DNA of 64,000 bases from Lysinibacillus sp. SGAir0095. GTDB lineage: Bacteria; Bacillota; Bacilli; Bacillales_A; Planococcaceae. The stretch is from positions 3,368,001 through 3,432,000 of the forward strand of contig NZ_CP028083.1 in NCBI RefSeq assembly GCF_005491425.1, read 5' to 3'. The translations under genes and the position numbers were made by a program. How positions within the stretch are numbered: position 1 is the first letter of the stretch; every line of letters begins with the position of its first letter. The notes under the pieces are model-generated. The model was given only the letters and a program-made list of their open reading frames with translations, was not told the origin of the DNA and did no database searches. Shown here piece by piece: positions 1 to 9,419 of this stretch.

Positions 1-27
1 TCATTGGAAAAGGTAGGAAACGTAAAA

Positions 28-2862
28 ATGAAAAGTAGAATTCGCTTGGGCATACGTTCGAAAATTACCTTTGGATATGTAATAATCGTTCTTGCCTTAA
101 TATTTTCTGCAATATTTTTAAATAATCAGATGCGCTCACTACAAGATGAACGCAACCAAATTATTAAGTATGATTCCCAGATTCTAGGACTGTCTAATAA
201 TATTGAAAAAAATATACTGGAAATGCAGGCTGGCAAACGAGGATATATTATTACAGGAGATGATGGCTATTTAGAGAGCTATTATCAAGCCACTGAGAAC
301 TGGGAAAAGGATTATAATAATCTGTATTCCCTTTTAAAAGATAATCCGGAACAGCAGGAAAAACTGTCGCTTATTAAAGCAACCATAAACCATTGGATCA
401 GTACATCCGGAGACCCTGTTATCGCTATGAAACGTGATGGAAACACTGGAGAGCTTGCAGAACATTTCAGAGTAGATGAGGGTCGTGCTGATCTTGACTA
501 TATGGGTCAGCAATTTGAGGAATTTAGAATTGCTGAAAGTGAAGCCATTACAGCCATTACATCAGAATTAGATAATCAAAATAATAGAATTAGTATTGCT
601 ATTATTGCGTTTCTCATTATTGTTACCTTAACAGCTATAACTATCGCAACAACAGTATCGAGCTCTATTATCAAGACTGTGCAGAATGTTACAAATTCAA
701 TACATAGAATTAGTGCATCTAAAGGTGATTATGGAGAACGCATTCAAGTAAATACAAATGACGAAATTAAAGAATTAGCAATGGCAACAAATGAATTATT
801 AGATAGCGTAGAGAATCGAGAATGGTTGCAATCCAACCTCGCTTCCCTTTTGACAAAATACCAAGGTATTTCATCAATCAATAAATTATCTGAGATTTTC
901 CTAACTGAAATAACGAAGATTACAGATGCTACTTATGGTGCATTTTATATAGCTAATAAAGATCTTGACTCAACAGATTTTATAAAAACAGCATCCTTTT
1001 CTGGTTCAGGTCAAGATATTGGACGAGAATCATTTAAGCTTGGTGAAGGACTAATTGGACAAGTAGCCATAAAGCAACAAGTCTTCCATTCCAATAACTT
1101 GCCAAAAGATTACCGTCTTATTAATACCGGGCTTGGCGAAATACCGCCTCAAAGCCTATTAATCGTTCCTGTTAAATTTGAAGAGAATACAATTGCAGTA
1201 ATTGAACTTGCGTCTATTGAAAATTTCAATACATTAGAAATTGAACTGGTTGAAAACGTGCTGGAGTCCTTTGGGTTAACAGTTAATAGTATTATGGATC
1301 GAATGGAAATTGTTCGCTTATTAAACGAATCCAGAGCGATGACAGAAGAACTGCAAGCTCAATCTGAAGAATTGCAATCACAGTCAGAAGAATTACAATC
1401 TCAATCTGAAGAATTGCAAATGCAAACAGAAGAATTAACTATTATCAATGAACAACTTGAAGAAAGAACAAAAGATGCTGAGGCGAAATCGAAAGAACTA
1501 GAGGTAGCGAAGAAAGAGCTGGAAGCAACTGCAGGACAGCTTATCTTAAGCTCTAATTATAAATCCGAATTCCTAGCCAATATGTCACATGAACTGCGTA
1601 CGCCACTTAACAGTATATTAATATTATCTGAAATGCTTGGTGAGAATGACACGAACAACTTAACAGATGAGCAAGCTGAATTTGCTAAAGTGATTCACTC
1701 TTCCGGACAAGATTTATTGGCATTGATAAATGATATTTTAGATTTATCTAAGGTTGAAGCAGGTAAACTGGATATCCTATTCGGTGAAGTCAACATGGAC
1801 GAACTTCCACATTTATTGGAGCAGACCTTTACACCAATTGCTAAACAAAAAGAGCTTGAATTTAATATTATTAAAGCTTCAAATGTAAATGATATCTTCC
1901 ATACGGATGAAAAACGTTTTAATCAAATTTTGAAAAACCTTTTATCGAATGCCTTTAAATTTACAGAACAAGGATCCGTTACATTAGCAATAAAACAATT
2001 AGAAGAACAACAGATATCCACAAATATGCAACAATTGAGCAAAGATTGGCTGGAAGTAGCCATTATAGATACCGGGATTGGTATATCAAAAGAAAAACAC
2101 CAGCTTATTTTCGAATCGTTCCAACAGGCAGACGGTGCAACAGTCCGTAAATACGGAGGCACAGGGCTTGGTTTATCCATTAGTAAAGAGTTTTCAAAAC
2201 TCCTTGGAGGCTGGATAGATCTAAAAAGTGAAGAAGGAAAAGGCAGTACTTTTACTTTGATTCTTCCGAGCTTGCCAAATGGTTTAAGTGAAGAATGCCT
2301 AAAAGAAATAAATGAAGATTTTACAAATATTGGACATGAAGAAGTTGCAGCTACTCAAATAATGAATGACAACCCTATTGAAGTAGAAATTGTAGAGCAG
2401 CCAGAGCCAGATGTAATCTTAAAACCTACTACTCTTACAGCAGAATTTGATATTTTAGAAGGAAAAAATGTGCTAATAGTGGATGATGACAATCGCAATA
2501 TCTTTGCACTTAAAACAGCACTTGAGCACAATGGCGTCAATATACTAGTAGCAAAACATGGCTTAGAATGTCTAGAAATCATGCAAACAAATAAAGAGAT
2601 AGACTTAGTATTAATGGATATTATGATGCCAGTTATGGATGGTTATGAAACTATGACCAAGATTCGAAAAGAATTAAAATTAACTGAAATTCCAATTATC
2701 GCCATCACTGCAAAAGCAATGAAAAACGACCGAGATAAATGTATTGAGGCCGGTGCATCAGATTACATCAGTAAGCCTATTAACTTAGAGCAATTATTTT
2801 CTGTTTTGCGTGTATGGTTAGTTTCTCAAGGGAGTATGAATAACGATGACTCATCTATCTGA
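28..2862 (+). CDS. Hybrid sensor histidine kinase (CHASE3-HAMP-GAF-HisKA-HATPase-REC)
   Basis: Membrane-bound hybrid two-component kinase. An N-terminal membrane segment is followed by a CHASE3-like helical extracellular region, a second membrane helix (near residue 200) and a HAMP linker. Then come a GAF domain, a coiled coil made of near-identical QSEELQ heptads (nt 1351-1440), and the kinase core. The H-box reads MSHELRTPLN near residue 520, with the N-box LLSNAFKFTEQGS and the G-boxes DTGIGIS and GGTGLGLS. A C-terminal receiver holds the acceptor aspartate in LVLMDIMMP. I chose ATG 28 because MKSRIRLGIRSK is a typical kinase N-terminus and a GGTAGG-like site precedes it. A TTG at 4 is also in frame, and the frame is open to the window edge, so an upstream extension is possible. 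The 3' end overlaps cheR. The signal sensed is unknown. Confidence 0.9.
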   Translation: MKSRIRLGIRSKITFGYVIIVLALIFSAIFLNNQMRSLQDERNQIIKYDSQILGLSNNIEKNILEMQAGKRGYIITGDDGYLESYYQATENWEKDYNNLYSLLKDNPEQQEKLSLIKATINHWISTSGDPVIAMKRDGNTGELAEHFRVDEGRADLDYMGQQFEEFRIAESEAITAITSELDNQNNRISIAIIAFLIIVTLTAITIATTVSSSIIKTVQNVTNSIHRISASKGDYGERIQVNTNDEIKELAMATNELLDSVENREWLQSNLASLLTKYQGISSINKLSEIFLTEITKITDATYGAFYIANKDLDSTDFIKTASFSGSGQDIGRESFKLGEGLIGQVAIKQQVFHSNNLPKDYRLINTGLGEIPPQSLLIVPVKFEENTIAVIELASIENFNTLEIELVENVLESFGLTVNSIMDRMEIVRLLNESRAMTEELQAQSEELQSQSEELQSQSEELQMQTEELTIINEQLEERTKDAEAKSKELEVAKKELEATAGQLILSSNYKSEFLANMSHELRTPLNSILILSEMLGENDTNNLTDEQAEFAKVIHSSGQDLLALINDILDLSKVEAGKLDILFGEVNMDELPHLLEQTFTPIAKQKELEFNIIKASNVNDIFHTDEKRFNQILKNLLSNAFKFTEQGSVTLAIKQLEEQQISTNMQQLSKDWLEVAIIDTGIGISKEKHQLIFESFQQADGATVRKYGGTGLGLSISKEFSKLLGGWIDLKSEEGKGSTFTLILPSLPNGLSEECLKEINEDFTNIGHEEVAATQIMNDNPIEVEIVEQPEPDVILKPTTLTAEFDILEGKNVLIVDDDNRNIFALKTALEHNGVNILVAKHGLECLEIMQTNKEIDLVLMDIMMPVMDGYETMTKIRKELKLTEIPIIAITAKAMKNDRDKCIEAGASDYISKPINLEQLFSVLRVWLVSQGSMNNDDSSI

Positions 2863-3700
2863 CTTTGAACATCATGACCTGAGTACTGAATTTACGGATT
2901 TAGAAGTTGATTTATTACTAAAAGCGATTTTTCGTTTATCCGGTTACGATTTTCGGTTATATAATCGTTCGTCCATAACAAGAAGGATTCATAATCGAAT
3001 GCGAGTAAGTAATCTTTCTACGATTACTCAGCTAACAAATTTAGTCATTCACGACCAAGATTATTTACATCAGATTTTGAATGATTTCTCGATCAACGTA
3101 ACTGAAATGTTCCGAAACCCTTCATTCTTCAGGGCATTTAGAAATGAAGTTATTCCAAAGCTACGTGATTATCCTGAAATTCGAATATGGCATGCAGGAT
3201 GTGCTACAGGCGAAGAGGTATTTTCCATGGCTATTTTAATGGAAGAAGAAGGATTAATGGATAAAACGACTATTTTTGCAACCGATATGAATGAAGATGT
3301 ACTTGAAAAGGCAAAAAATGGTGTTTTCCCTATCCATAAAATGCAGGCATATACCAAAAATTATCAGCTCGCTGGAGGAAAAGAATCTTTCTCTAAATAT
3401 TATAAAACCGATAGACAAAATGCTTACTTTCACAACTCACTATTAAAGAATATAATCTTTGCACAACACAATTTAGTAACTGATCAATCGTTTAATGAGT
3501 TCCATGTGATCATTTGTCGTAATGTGCTTATCTACTTTACACAATTACTGCAAAATCAAGTACAGAATCTATTTTATGAAAGCTTGATGAATGGTGGATA
3601 TCTCGGATTAGGCGATAAAGAAACCCTTCGCTTTGTTGATATTATGTCAAATTATCATGAAGTAAATGGCAATGAACGAATCTATCAAAAATTAAAATAG
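2846..3700 (+). CDS. CheR-type chemoreceptor glutamate methyltransferase
   Basis: S-adenosylmethionine-dependent methyltransferase of the CheR family. The family methylates glutamates on chemoreceptor signalling domains. The N-terminal all-helical CheR_N domain (about residues 15-75) ends in INVTEMFR. The SAM-binding site is visible as HAGCATGEE, and a CRNVLIYF motif lies near the C-terminus. At 284 residues it has normal length. It overlaps the hybrid kinase by 17 nt, so the two are cotranscribed and probably translationally coupled. This arrangement fits a dedicated sensory array, not the main chemotaxis operon, because no cheA, cheW or cheB lies in the window. A strong bidirectional terminator follows. 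Confidence 0.93.
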   Translation: MTHLSDFEHHDLSTEFTDLEVDLLLKAIFRLSGYDFRLYNRSSITRRIHNRMRVSNLSTITQLTNLVIHDQDYLHQILNDFSINVTEMFRNPSFFRAFRNEVIPKLRDYPEIRIWHAGCATGEEVFSMAILMEEEGLMDKTTIFATDMNEDVLEKAKNGVFPIHKMQAYTKNYQLAGGKESFSKYYKTDRQNAYFHNSLLKNIIFAQHNLVTDQSFNEFHVIICRNVLIYFTQLLQNQVQNLFYESLMNGGYLGLGDKETLRFVDIMSNYHEVNGNERIYQKLK

Positions 3701-3705
3701 GAACT

Positions 3706-3738
3706 AAAAAACGGATACCGAGAGGGTATCCGTTTTTT
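3706..3738. terminator. Bidirectional intrinsic terminator
   Basis: A perfect 14-bp stem (3706-3719 with 3725-3738) encloses the 5-nt loop GAGAG. The A-run on one side and T-run on the other let it work both ways. It lies between cheR (+) and the phosphatase gene (-), which end toward each other. Confidence 0.9.
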
Positions 3739-3739
3739 A

Positions 3740-4879
3740 TTAGGCTTGTACATTTAAAAGAACAAGACACATATCATCCTGTTGATTTGATTGTTTATCC
3801 TTTGGTAGAAGTTCATCTAAAAGTAATTGAGAATCACTCCATTTTTGCTGTGATAAATTTCTGATTCGTACTTCCGACATAGATTCATCTGGTGCGATAG
3901 CTTCAAGTAACCCATCAGTAAATAAAACGATTTGGGCTTCTTTTTCATAATGAATAATTTGTTTCTCAACTTTTATCTCTTCAAAGAATCCTATAGCACA
4001 GCTACCTTGATTTAACGGCTCAATGTGAGTTTCATCTAATAATACATAGCCATGAGGATGTCCTGCATTTACATACTCGATTGTTCTCTTCTCTGTATCT
4101 ACTACTAAATAAATCGCTGTAAAATAGTATTGAATGGATTCCTTTTCATTATGTAATTGCGCCATATAACGATTTAGTTCTTTGACTACATCGACTGGAT
4201 CAATTATCTGTTTGATTGCTTCTCTTAATACCGAGGTTATAAACATACATAATAGCGAAGCCGATATCCCATGACCCATCATATCTAGTAAAATAACCGC
4301 ATAGCGATGATCATTTATTTTATACCAATAATACATATCACCCGCTAAATTAAATGAAGGTAAATAGGATACTTCCACCTGTAATTTTTCATCTTTTAAA
4401 GGGGGACTAAGTAGGCTTCTCTGTACATTTGTTGCAAGATCAAGTTCATATTGAATTTTCTTCTCGTGTTGTGTATGCCAATCTAACTCAGCCTTCAAGC
4501 GTAATGCTACTCGGATACGTGCCAGGAGTTCTACCTTATCAATTGGTTTTGTTATGTAGTCGATTCCACCTAAATCGAGTGCTTCTGCTAATTTATTTTT
4601 GTCGTCTAAAGCTGTGACAAAAATAATCGGAATATCTTTATATCGTTCATTAGCCTTAAGAATTTTACAAGCCTCAATCCCGTCGATTTCGGGCATCATA
4701 ATATCCAAAAGTATTAAATCTACATGCTTAGGAGATGAATTCGGAGCATCAATTTGTAGATAGTCAAAAAGCTCATGTGCAGACGTTAAGGAAACACTAT
4801 CATTATAACCTACACTATTTAATATTTTTTCGATGACAAATAAATTTACTTTATTATCATCTACTAGAAGAATTGTCAC
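3740..4879 (-). CDS. Response regulator fused to PP2C-type (RsbU/SpoIIE) serine phosphatase
   Basis: A two-domain cytoplasmic protein of 379 residues. Residues 1-125 form a receiver domain with VDDN near the start and the phosphate acceptor in LILLDIMMPEIDG, plus FVTALDD and TKPID. A short coiled linker leads to a PP2C-like SpoIIE phosphatase domain with SFNLAGDMYYW, ILLDMMGHGISASL and a late FTDGLLEA/DDMCLV motif. Known relatives dephosphorylate anti-anti-sigma factors of the RsbV type in partner-switching pathways. The likely upstream kinase is the convergent hybrid kinase, which is inference from proximity. No RsbV or RsbW gene is visible here. The start at 4879 puts the first beta strand (MTILLVDDN) in the usual place. 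Confidence 0.9.
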   Translation of the reverse strand: MTILLVDDNKVNLFVIEKILNSVGYNDSVSLTSAHELFDYLQIDAPNSSPKHVDLILLDIMMPEIDGIEACKILKANERYKDIPIIFVTALDDKNKLAEALDLGGIDYITKPIDKVELLARIRVALRLKAELDWHTQHEKKIQYELDLATNVQRSLLSPPLKDEKLQVEVSYLPSFNLAGDMYYWYKINDHRYAVILLDMMGHGISASLLCMFITSVLREAIKQIIDPVDVVKELNRYMAQLHNEKESIQYYFTAIYLVVDTEKRTIEYVNAGHPHGYVLLDETHIEPLNQGSCAIGFFEEIKVEKQIIHYEKEAQIVLFTDGLLEAIAPDESMSEVRIRNLSQQKWSDSQLLLDELLPKDKQSNQQDDMCLVLLNVQA

Positions 4880-5197
4880 GTATATTTCCCCTATTCCAGT
4901 TATATTGTATCGATATTACTAATTTTCAGACTTAGTTTTTTAACTCCCGTAATCTAACCTTACTTCTTTCATTATACTAAAATGTTTACTGTTTCACGAT
5001 TATATGAACCTACATGTGAAATAATAGATATATTCATATACTCCCTCTTAAGTTATTCCCCATAAAAGAAAATAAAAACCACTTGTTTAAAAAATCGACA
5101 TTAGAGAAGTTCTTTAGTTTAAAATTAAACAAAAAATATTTTTATGATAAACTTAATAAGCTGTTTTAAAATAATCAAACTTAATAGGATGTATTTT

Positions 5198-6772
5198 ATG
5201 GAAATTTTTTCAAAACGAAAATTTAAACTTACAACTTTGTTTATGACTCTTATTGCAACATCCGTTCTCCTAACTACTTTCATATTATTATTCGCCTCTT
5301 ACCAATCTGAAAAGAAATCACTGACTAATACGTATCTATCTCTTAATTCTTCAAAGTCCGATAAATTAAGTAGTTCAGTTAATTTCTTATTTAAATCTAT
5401 GCGGATAAGTTTGCAGGAAACCGCTAAATTTCTTAAAGAAAATCCTGATATGACAGATGAAGAAATTCAAGAGCACCTTGAGCTTTTGAGAAAAAATAGT
5501 CGATTCTTCAATTCTTTATCATGGATCGATGAAGCTGGTTTGGTTCGCGATATTGCGCCTATCACCGTCGGACTAAAGGGTGAATATATTTCAGGGATTA
5601 CAAAAGATGTAGTTGATGCAAAAAAGCCGATGTTAACAGCACCATATAAGGCACCTAGTGGTCGAATGATTGTATTAATGAGTGAACCCTTTTTTGATAG
5701 TGATGGAAATTATAGAGGTATAATAGGTGGCTCGATTTACTTACACAAACAAAACGTTCTTAATGAAATTCTTGGGAACGATATCATTGATGAAAATGGT
5801 TCTTATTACTATGTAATCGGTCCGAACGGTGAACTATTGTTTCACCCTGATTCAAAACGAATCGGAGATATTATAACAGGCAATCCCATTATTTCGAAGC
5901 TTATACAGGGACAAAGTGGAATAGAAAGTGTGACAAATACTAAAGGTGTACCAATGTTGGCAGCATATAGCTATATTCCTGAAATTGGCTGGGGAGTAGT
6001 ACAACAGACACCGGTTTCCTATGTGGATGGACTATTAAAAAAACATATTCAAAATCTTCTCTTAACAATTTTGTTCCCTTTTATCATTTTACTTGTTGTT
6101 TCTCTAAGTTTTGCTAGAAAGCTGGCTAAACCGTTTATCGATTTAGCAGATGTTGTCAATCAATTTAGTAGTGATCAGAAAATTCAACCTCCTGTTTTTA
6201 AATCACATTGGAATCGGGAAGCCGATCTTTTAACCAAGAGTCTGATTATTGCCATAGAAGCGGTTGAAAATAATAACAACTTATTAATAGAAGAAGCCAT
6301 GACAGATGCATTAACTGGTTTGCCTAATCGAAAGAAACTTAATAAAGTAATGTCCTATATTGCTCATGACGGACAACTATTCTCTTTAGTTGCTATCGAT
6401 ATTGATCGTTTTAAAATCATCAACGATACTTATGGACATCAAGCCGGAGATGAAGTCCTAAAGTTTCTAGCGAAAACCGTTCAGTCATTACTACAAAAGA
6501 AAGACTGCTTTTTCCGTTTTGGCGGGGAAGAATTTATTCTATTACTTCCAGAAACCAAAGCTTTGGAAGCCTATTATCTTACAGAAAAAATTCGAACTAC
6601 AATAGCCAATACCATAAGTCCGGTCGGTAAACCAATCACCATTTCCAGTGGAATATCCGAATTCCCATTCCATTCCGATTCATTAGACGAATTGTTTTTA
6701 TTTGCAGATAAAGCCCTATATCTATCCAAAGAAAATGGCAGAAATAAAACAACAATATGGGAACACGATTAG
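5198..6772 (+). CDS. Membrane diguanylate cyclase with extracellular dCache sensor
   Basis: Makes cyclic di-GMP from two GTP in response to an external cue. A transmembrane helix (about residues 10-32) is followed by a large Cache-type extracellular region, a second helix (about 285-305), a HAMP-like stretch and a C-terminal GGDEF domain. The active-site loop is RFGGEEF, with DALTGLPNRKK at the domain start. At the usual inhibitory I-site (RxxD) the sequence is QKKD, so the arginine is missing and product inhibition may be lost. I chose ATG 5198 over in-frame ATGs at 5144 and 5189 because AGGA at 5186-5189 is spaced 8 nt from it. Confidence 0.9.
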   Translation: MEIFSKRKFKLTTLFMTLIATSVLLTTFILLFASYQSEKKSLTNTYLSLNSSKSDKLSSSVNFLFKSMRISLQETAKFLKENPDMTDEEIQEHLELLRKNSRFFNSLSWIDEAGLVRDIAPITVGLKGEYISGITKDVVDAKKPMLTAPYKAPSGRMIVLMSEPFFDSDGNYRGIIGGSIYLHKQNVLNEILGNDIIDENGSYYYVIGPNGELLFHPDSKRIGDIITGNPIISKLIQGQSGIESVTNTKGVPMLAAYSYIPEIGWGVVQQTPVSYVDGLLKKHIQNLLLTILFPFIILLVVSLSFARKLAKPFIDLADVVNQFSSDQKIQPPVFKSHWNREADLLTKSLIIAIEAVENNNNLLIEEAMTDALTGLPNRKKLNKVMSYIAHDGQLFSLVAIDIDRFKIINDTYGHQAGDEVLKFLAKTVQSLLQKKDCFFRFGGEEFILLLPETKALEAYYLTEKIRTTIANTISPVGKPITISSGISEFPFHSDSLDELFLFADKALYLSKENGRNKTTIWEHD

Positions 6773-6873
6773 GAACAAAGTTTTCCATTTTAAAAAAAGT
6801 AGCACTATTTCCCATTGGTAAGCCGTTTTCCCTTTACTAAAAAAGAAATAAGCCCTTGTTCTCTATATTGTTA

Positions 6874-6906
6874 AAAGCAGCCACGTATTGTGACTGCTTT
6901 CATTTT
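6874..6906. terminator. Hairpin between convergent genes
   Basis: AAAGCAG (6874-6880) pairs with CTGCTTT (6894-6900), and inner CAC/GTG pairs extend the stem. CATTTTTT follows on the plus strand, downstream of the cyclase. It can also serve the chemoreceptor gene ending at 6907 on the minus strand. Confidence 0.7.
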
Positions 6907-8592
6907 TTACAGTTTAAAATGCTGGATGCTGTGTTGTAATATTACTGCTTTTTCCCCTAAATCCTTCGATACACTATTGATTTCTTCGATTGTCGCTACT
7001 TGTTCTTGAACTGCTCCGCTCACTTCTGCTGCAATAGCAGCTGTACTTTGAGAATTCGTTGACACTTGACTTATAGATGCTGCAACTTGTTCTGCAGCTG
7101 CCGAGATTTCTTCGGTAACAGAAGAGATATCCGTTACTTGATCGGTGATATCGGTAATGGCCAAATGGATTTGCTCAAATGCGTCTCCCGCTTCTTTAAT
7201 GAGCTCTACACCATCATGGGCATTCGCTAAGCTATAACCAACAGCTTGTTGAACTGTTTTTGCATCTCCTACAATTTCCTGTGTTAAGCCAACAATTTGA
7301 GTAGCCGATGCTTTTGATTCCTCTGCTAATTTACGAACCTCATCTGCTACAACAGCGAAGCCTTTCCCATGTTCTCCTGCACGTGCCGCTTCAATCGCTG
7401 CATTCAATGCCAGTAGATTTGTTTGCTCTGTGATGCCTGTAATGACAGTCGAGATATTACTAATTTCATTAATTTGAGTTGTCAGCTTGTTGATTAGCTT
7501 TGTGACTTGCTCTGAAGATTGGTAGATCACTTGCATCTGATTTCGCGCATCACCAACAGTTTGTCCACCGGATTTTGCAACAGCTTTCGTACTGATTGCT
7601 TTTTCTTGTAAAGTGGTTGTTGCCTCTGCAATACGTTGTACTCCACTTGCTGTCTCAGCCATAGCAGAAGCACTTTCATTTGAAGACAATGCATTATCTT
7701 CCACAGCTTGTGCAGTACTTTCAACATTCTTAGAAACAGACTGTGATAGATTATTTACTGCATCCGTGCTTGCTAATAATTCTTCTGCTGAAGATGCAAG
7801 TAATGTCGCATTATCATTCGTATTTTGAATAACAGAACGCAAAGAAGCTTTCATTTCGTTAAAGGAATCTACCAATGTTTTAATTTCATCTTTTGAATGA
7901 ATTTTTATATCCTTTTGTGATAAATCCCCTTCCGAAACAACCTTAACCGCCTCTGAAACACGTTTTACTGGATATGTAATCATGCGGTTTAAAATTAACA
8001 CGATCCCAACACTTACTAAAACTGAAATAATGATGACTGCAATAATGAAATTACTTCCCTTTTTCGCCTCATTCGCTGCCTCGTCTTTTACTGAATTAAT
8101 AATCTCATATTCTCTCACTTGCATTTCTTCAATTGTGTTTACAAGTAATGTACTTGCATCATATGCTTCTACTAATACAATCTCTGTAGCTCTTTGTGTA
8201 TCTCCATTTTGAACTTCAGCAATTAATTCATGTCCCAGGTCGATTAACTGGTTTTCATACTCAATTGCTGTTTGAATTTTTTCATTAAATTCCTTATGAG
8301 CATTAATTTCTTGTAAGTCAACTAGGAAACCTGATACCTCATCAAGTCGTTGTTCTAGTAATTCCAACTGTTTTGATGAATCTTCCAATATGTATGAGCG
8401 CATTTGTAACTGTTGTAATGGTACATAGCGTCGAATGTCATTTATGACAGCAAGTTGTTTGATATTGTCCTCAATTACTCTTTCATATTCCTTGTTTACA
8501 TGGTTTAAACTATAGATACTAGTTCCACCGATTATTATCATTAAAATAATAACGGCTGAAAATGAAGCTAGCATTTTTTTTGCAATGCTCAA
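6907..8592 (-). CDS. Methyl-accepting chemotaxis protein (membrane chemoreceptor)
   Basis: A typical transmembrane chemoreceptor. A first helix near the N-terminus is followed by a four-helix-bundle-like extracellular region of about 150 residues and a second helix ([19 protein letters not shown]). A HAMP domain and a long methyl-accepting signalling domain follow. The conserved hairpin tip reads [19 protein letters not shown], the contact region for CheA and CheW. The start is best placed at TTG 8592, because GGAGG lies 8 nt upstream. A longer reading from TTG 8607 would overlap that ribosome binding site. The ligand is unknown. Confidence 0.92.
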   Translation of the reverse strand: MSIAKKMLASFSAVIILMIIIGGTSIYSLNHVNKEYERVIEDNIKQLAVINDIRRYVPLQQLQMRSYILEDSSKQLELLEQRLDEVSGFLVDLQEINAHKEFNEKIQTAIEYENQLIDLGHELIAEVQNGDTQRATEIVLVEAYDASTLLVNTIEEMQVREYEIINSVKDEAANEAKKGSNFIIAVIIISVLVSVGIVLILNRMITYPVKRVSEAVKVVSEGDLSQKDIKIHSKDEIKTLVDSFNEMKASLRSVIQNTNDNATLLASSAEELLASTDAVNNLSQSVSKNVESTAQAVEDNALSSNESASAMAETASGVQRIAEATTTLQEKAISTKAVAKSGGQTVGDARNQMQVIYQSSEQVTKLINKLTTQINEISNISTVITGITEQTNLLALNAAIEAARAGEHGKGFAVVADEVRKLAEESKASATQIVGLTQEIVGDAKTVQQAVGYSLANAHDGVELIKEAGDAFEQIHLAITDITDQVTDISSVTEEISAAAEQVAASISQVSTNSQSTAAIAAEVSGAVQEQVATIEEINSVSKDLGEKAVILQHSIQHFKL

Positions 8593-8858
8593 AGTATTTT
8601 CCTCCAATTACTAATTTATTACTATAATACATACCTTTTCATATTATAATAGAATCATTTTTGTATACAATCAACTTATCTGCTCAATTGTATCTATAAA
8701 TCTGTTAAATATAATAGTAATTGGTCCTAATATTTTCCCTTTTATTAACTCGCTACAATGGTAATTTAATATTATTTTGAAAACAATTGTATAATTTTGT
8801 AATTCATTCACTTATACTTTAAGTAGTTATGACTATTTGAAAATTAGGAGGATGTAAG

Positions 8859-9230
8859 ATGCAACTTGGTTCATTTTCTATCAGTTTAAATGTAAAAGAT
8901 ATTAACGCTTCAAAAGCTTTTTATGAGAATCTTGGGTTTAATGATCTAGGAGGAGATATTACACAGAATTGGCTCATTATGAAGAATGGAGATTGTGTTA
9001 TCGGTCTGTTCCAAGGAATGTTTGAAAAGAACATTATGACATTTAACCCCGGTTGGAATCAAAATGCTGAAAATCTTGATTCCTTTACAGATGTTCGTGA
9101 GCTACAAAAACAGCTTAAGCAAAAAGGCATTAAAATTTTAACTGAAGCTGATGAATCAACTGAAGGACCAGGATATTTCACAATCGAAGATCCAGATGGC
9201 AATCCTATTCTTATTGATCAACATAGATAA
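8859..9230 (+). CDS. VOC-superfamily (glyoxalase/bleomycin-resistance fold) protein
   Basis: A 123-residue single-module VOC protein. It has the paired beta-alpha-beta-beta-beta pattern, starting [18 protein letters not shown] and ending [17 protein letters not shown]. The family includes glyoxalases, dioxygenases and antibiotic-binding proteins. The sequence alone does not say which, and metal-ligand positions are not all obvious. An excellent AGGAGG site precedes the ATG. It is monocistronic, between a chemoreceptor gene on the opposite strand and a strong terminator. Confidence 0.85.
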   Translation: MQLGSFSISLNVKDINASKAFYENLGFNDLGGDITQNWLIMKNGDCVIGLFQGMFEKNIMTFNPGWNQNAENLDSFTDVRELQKQLKQKGIKILTEADESTEGPGYFTIEDPDGNPILIDQHR

Positions 9231-9319
9231 TCTTCCGGTTTGGCTAATAAGCAGCATGAAACAATTAAAGTTTTCATGACCCAATGTAGAATAATTTGAG
9301 TGAAACTTTGTCATAAGTA

Positions 9320-9355
9320 AAAGGAGGTGTTTCATATAGTGGAAACACCTCCTTT
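9320..9355. terminator. Strong intrinsic terminator
   Basis: A perfect 14-bp stem (9320-9333 with 9342-9355) with an 8-nt loop lies downstream of the VOC gene and near the 3' end of the oppositely oriented SNF2 helicase gene. Confidence 0.8.
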
Positions 9356-9419
9356 CTTCGTTTGAAGTAATTTAGTTTTCAATCGTTTATAGTCTGACTT
9401 TTGCTAAGTCACTTTTATT

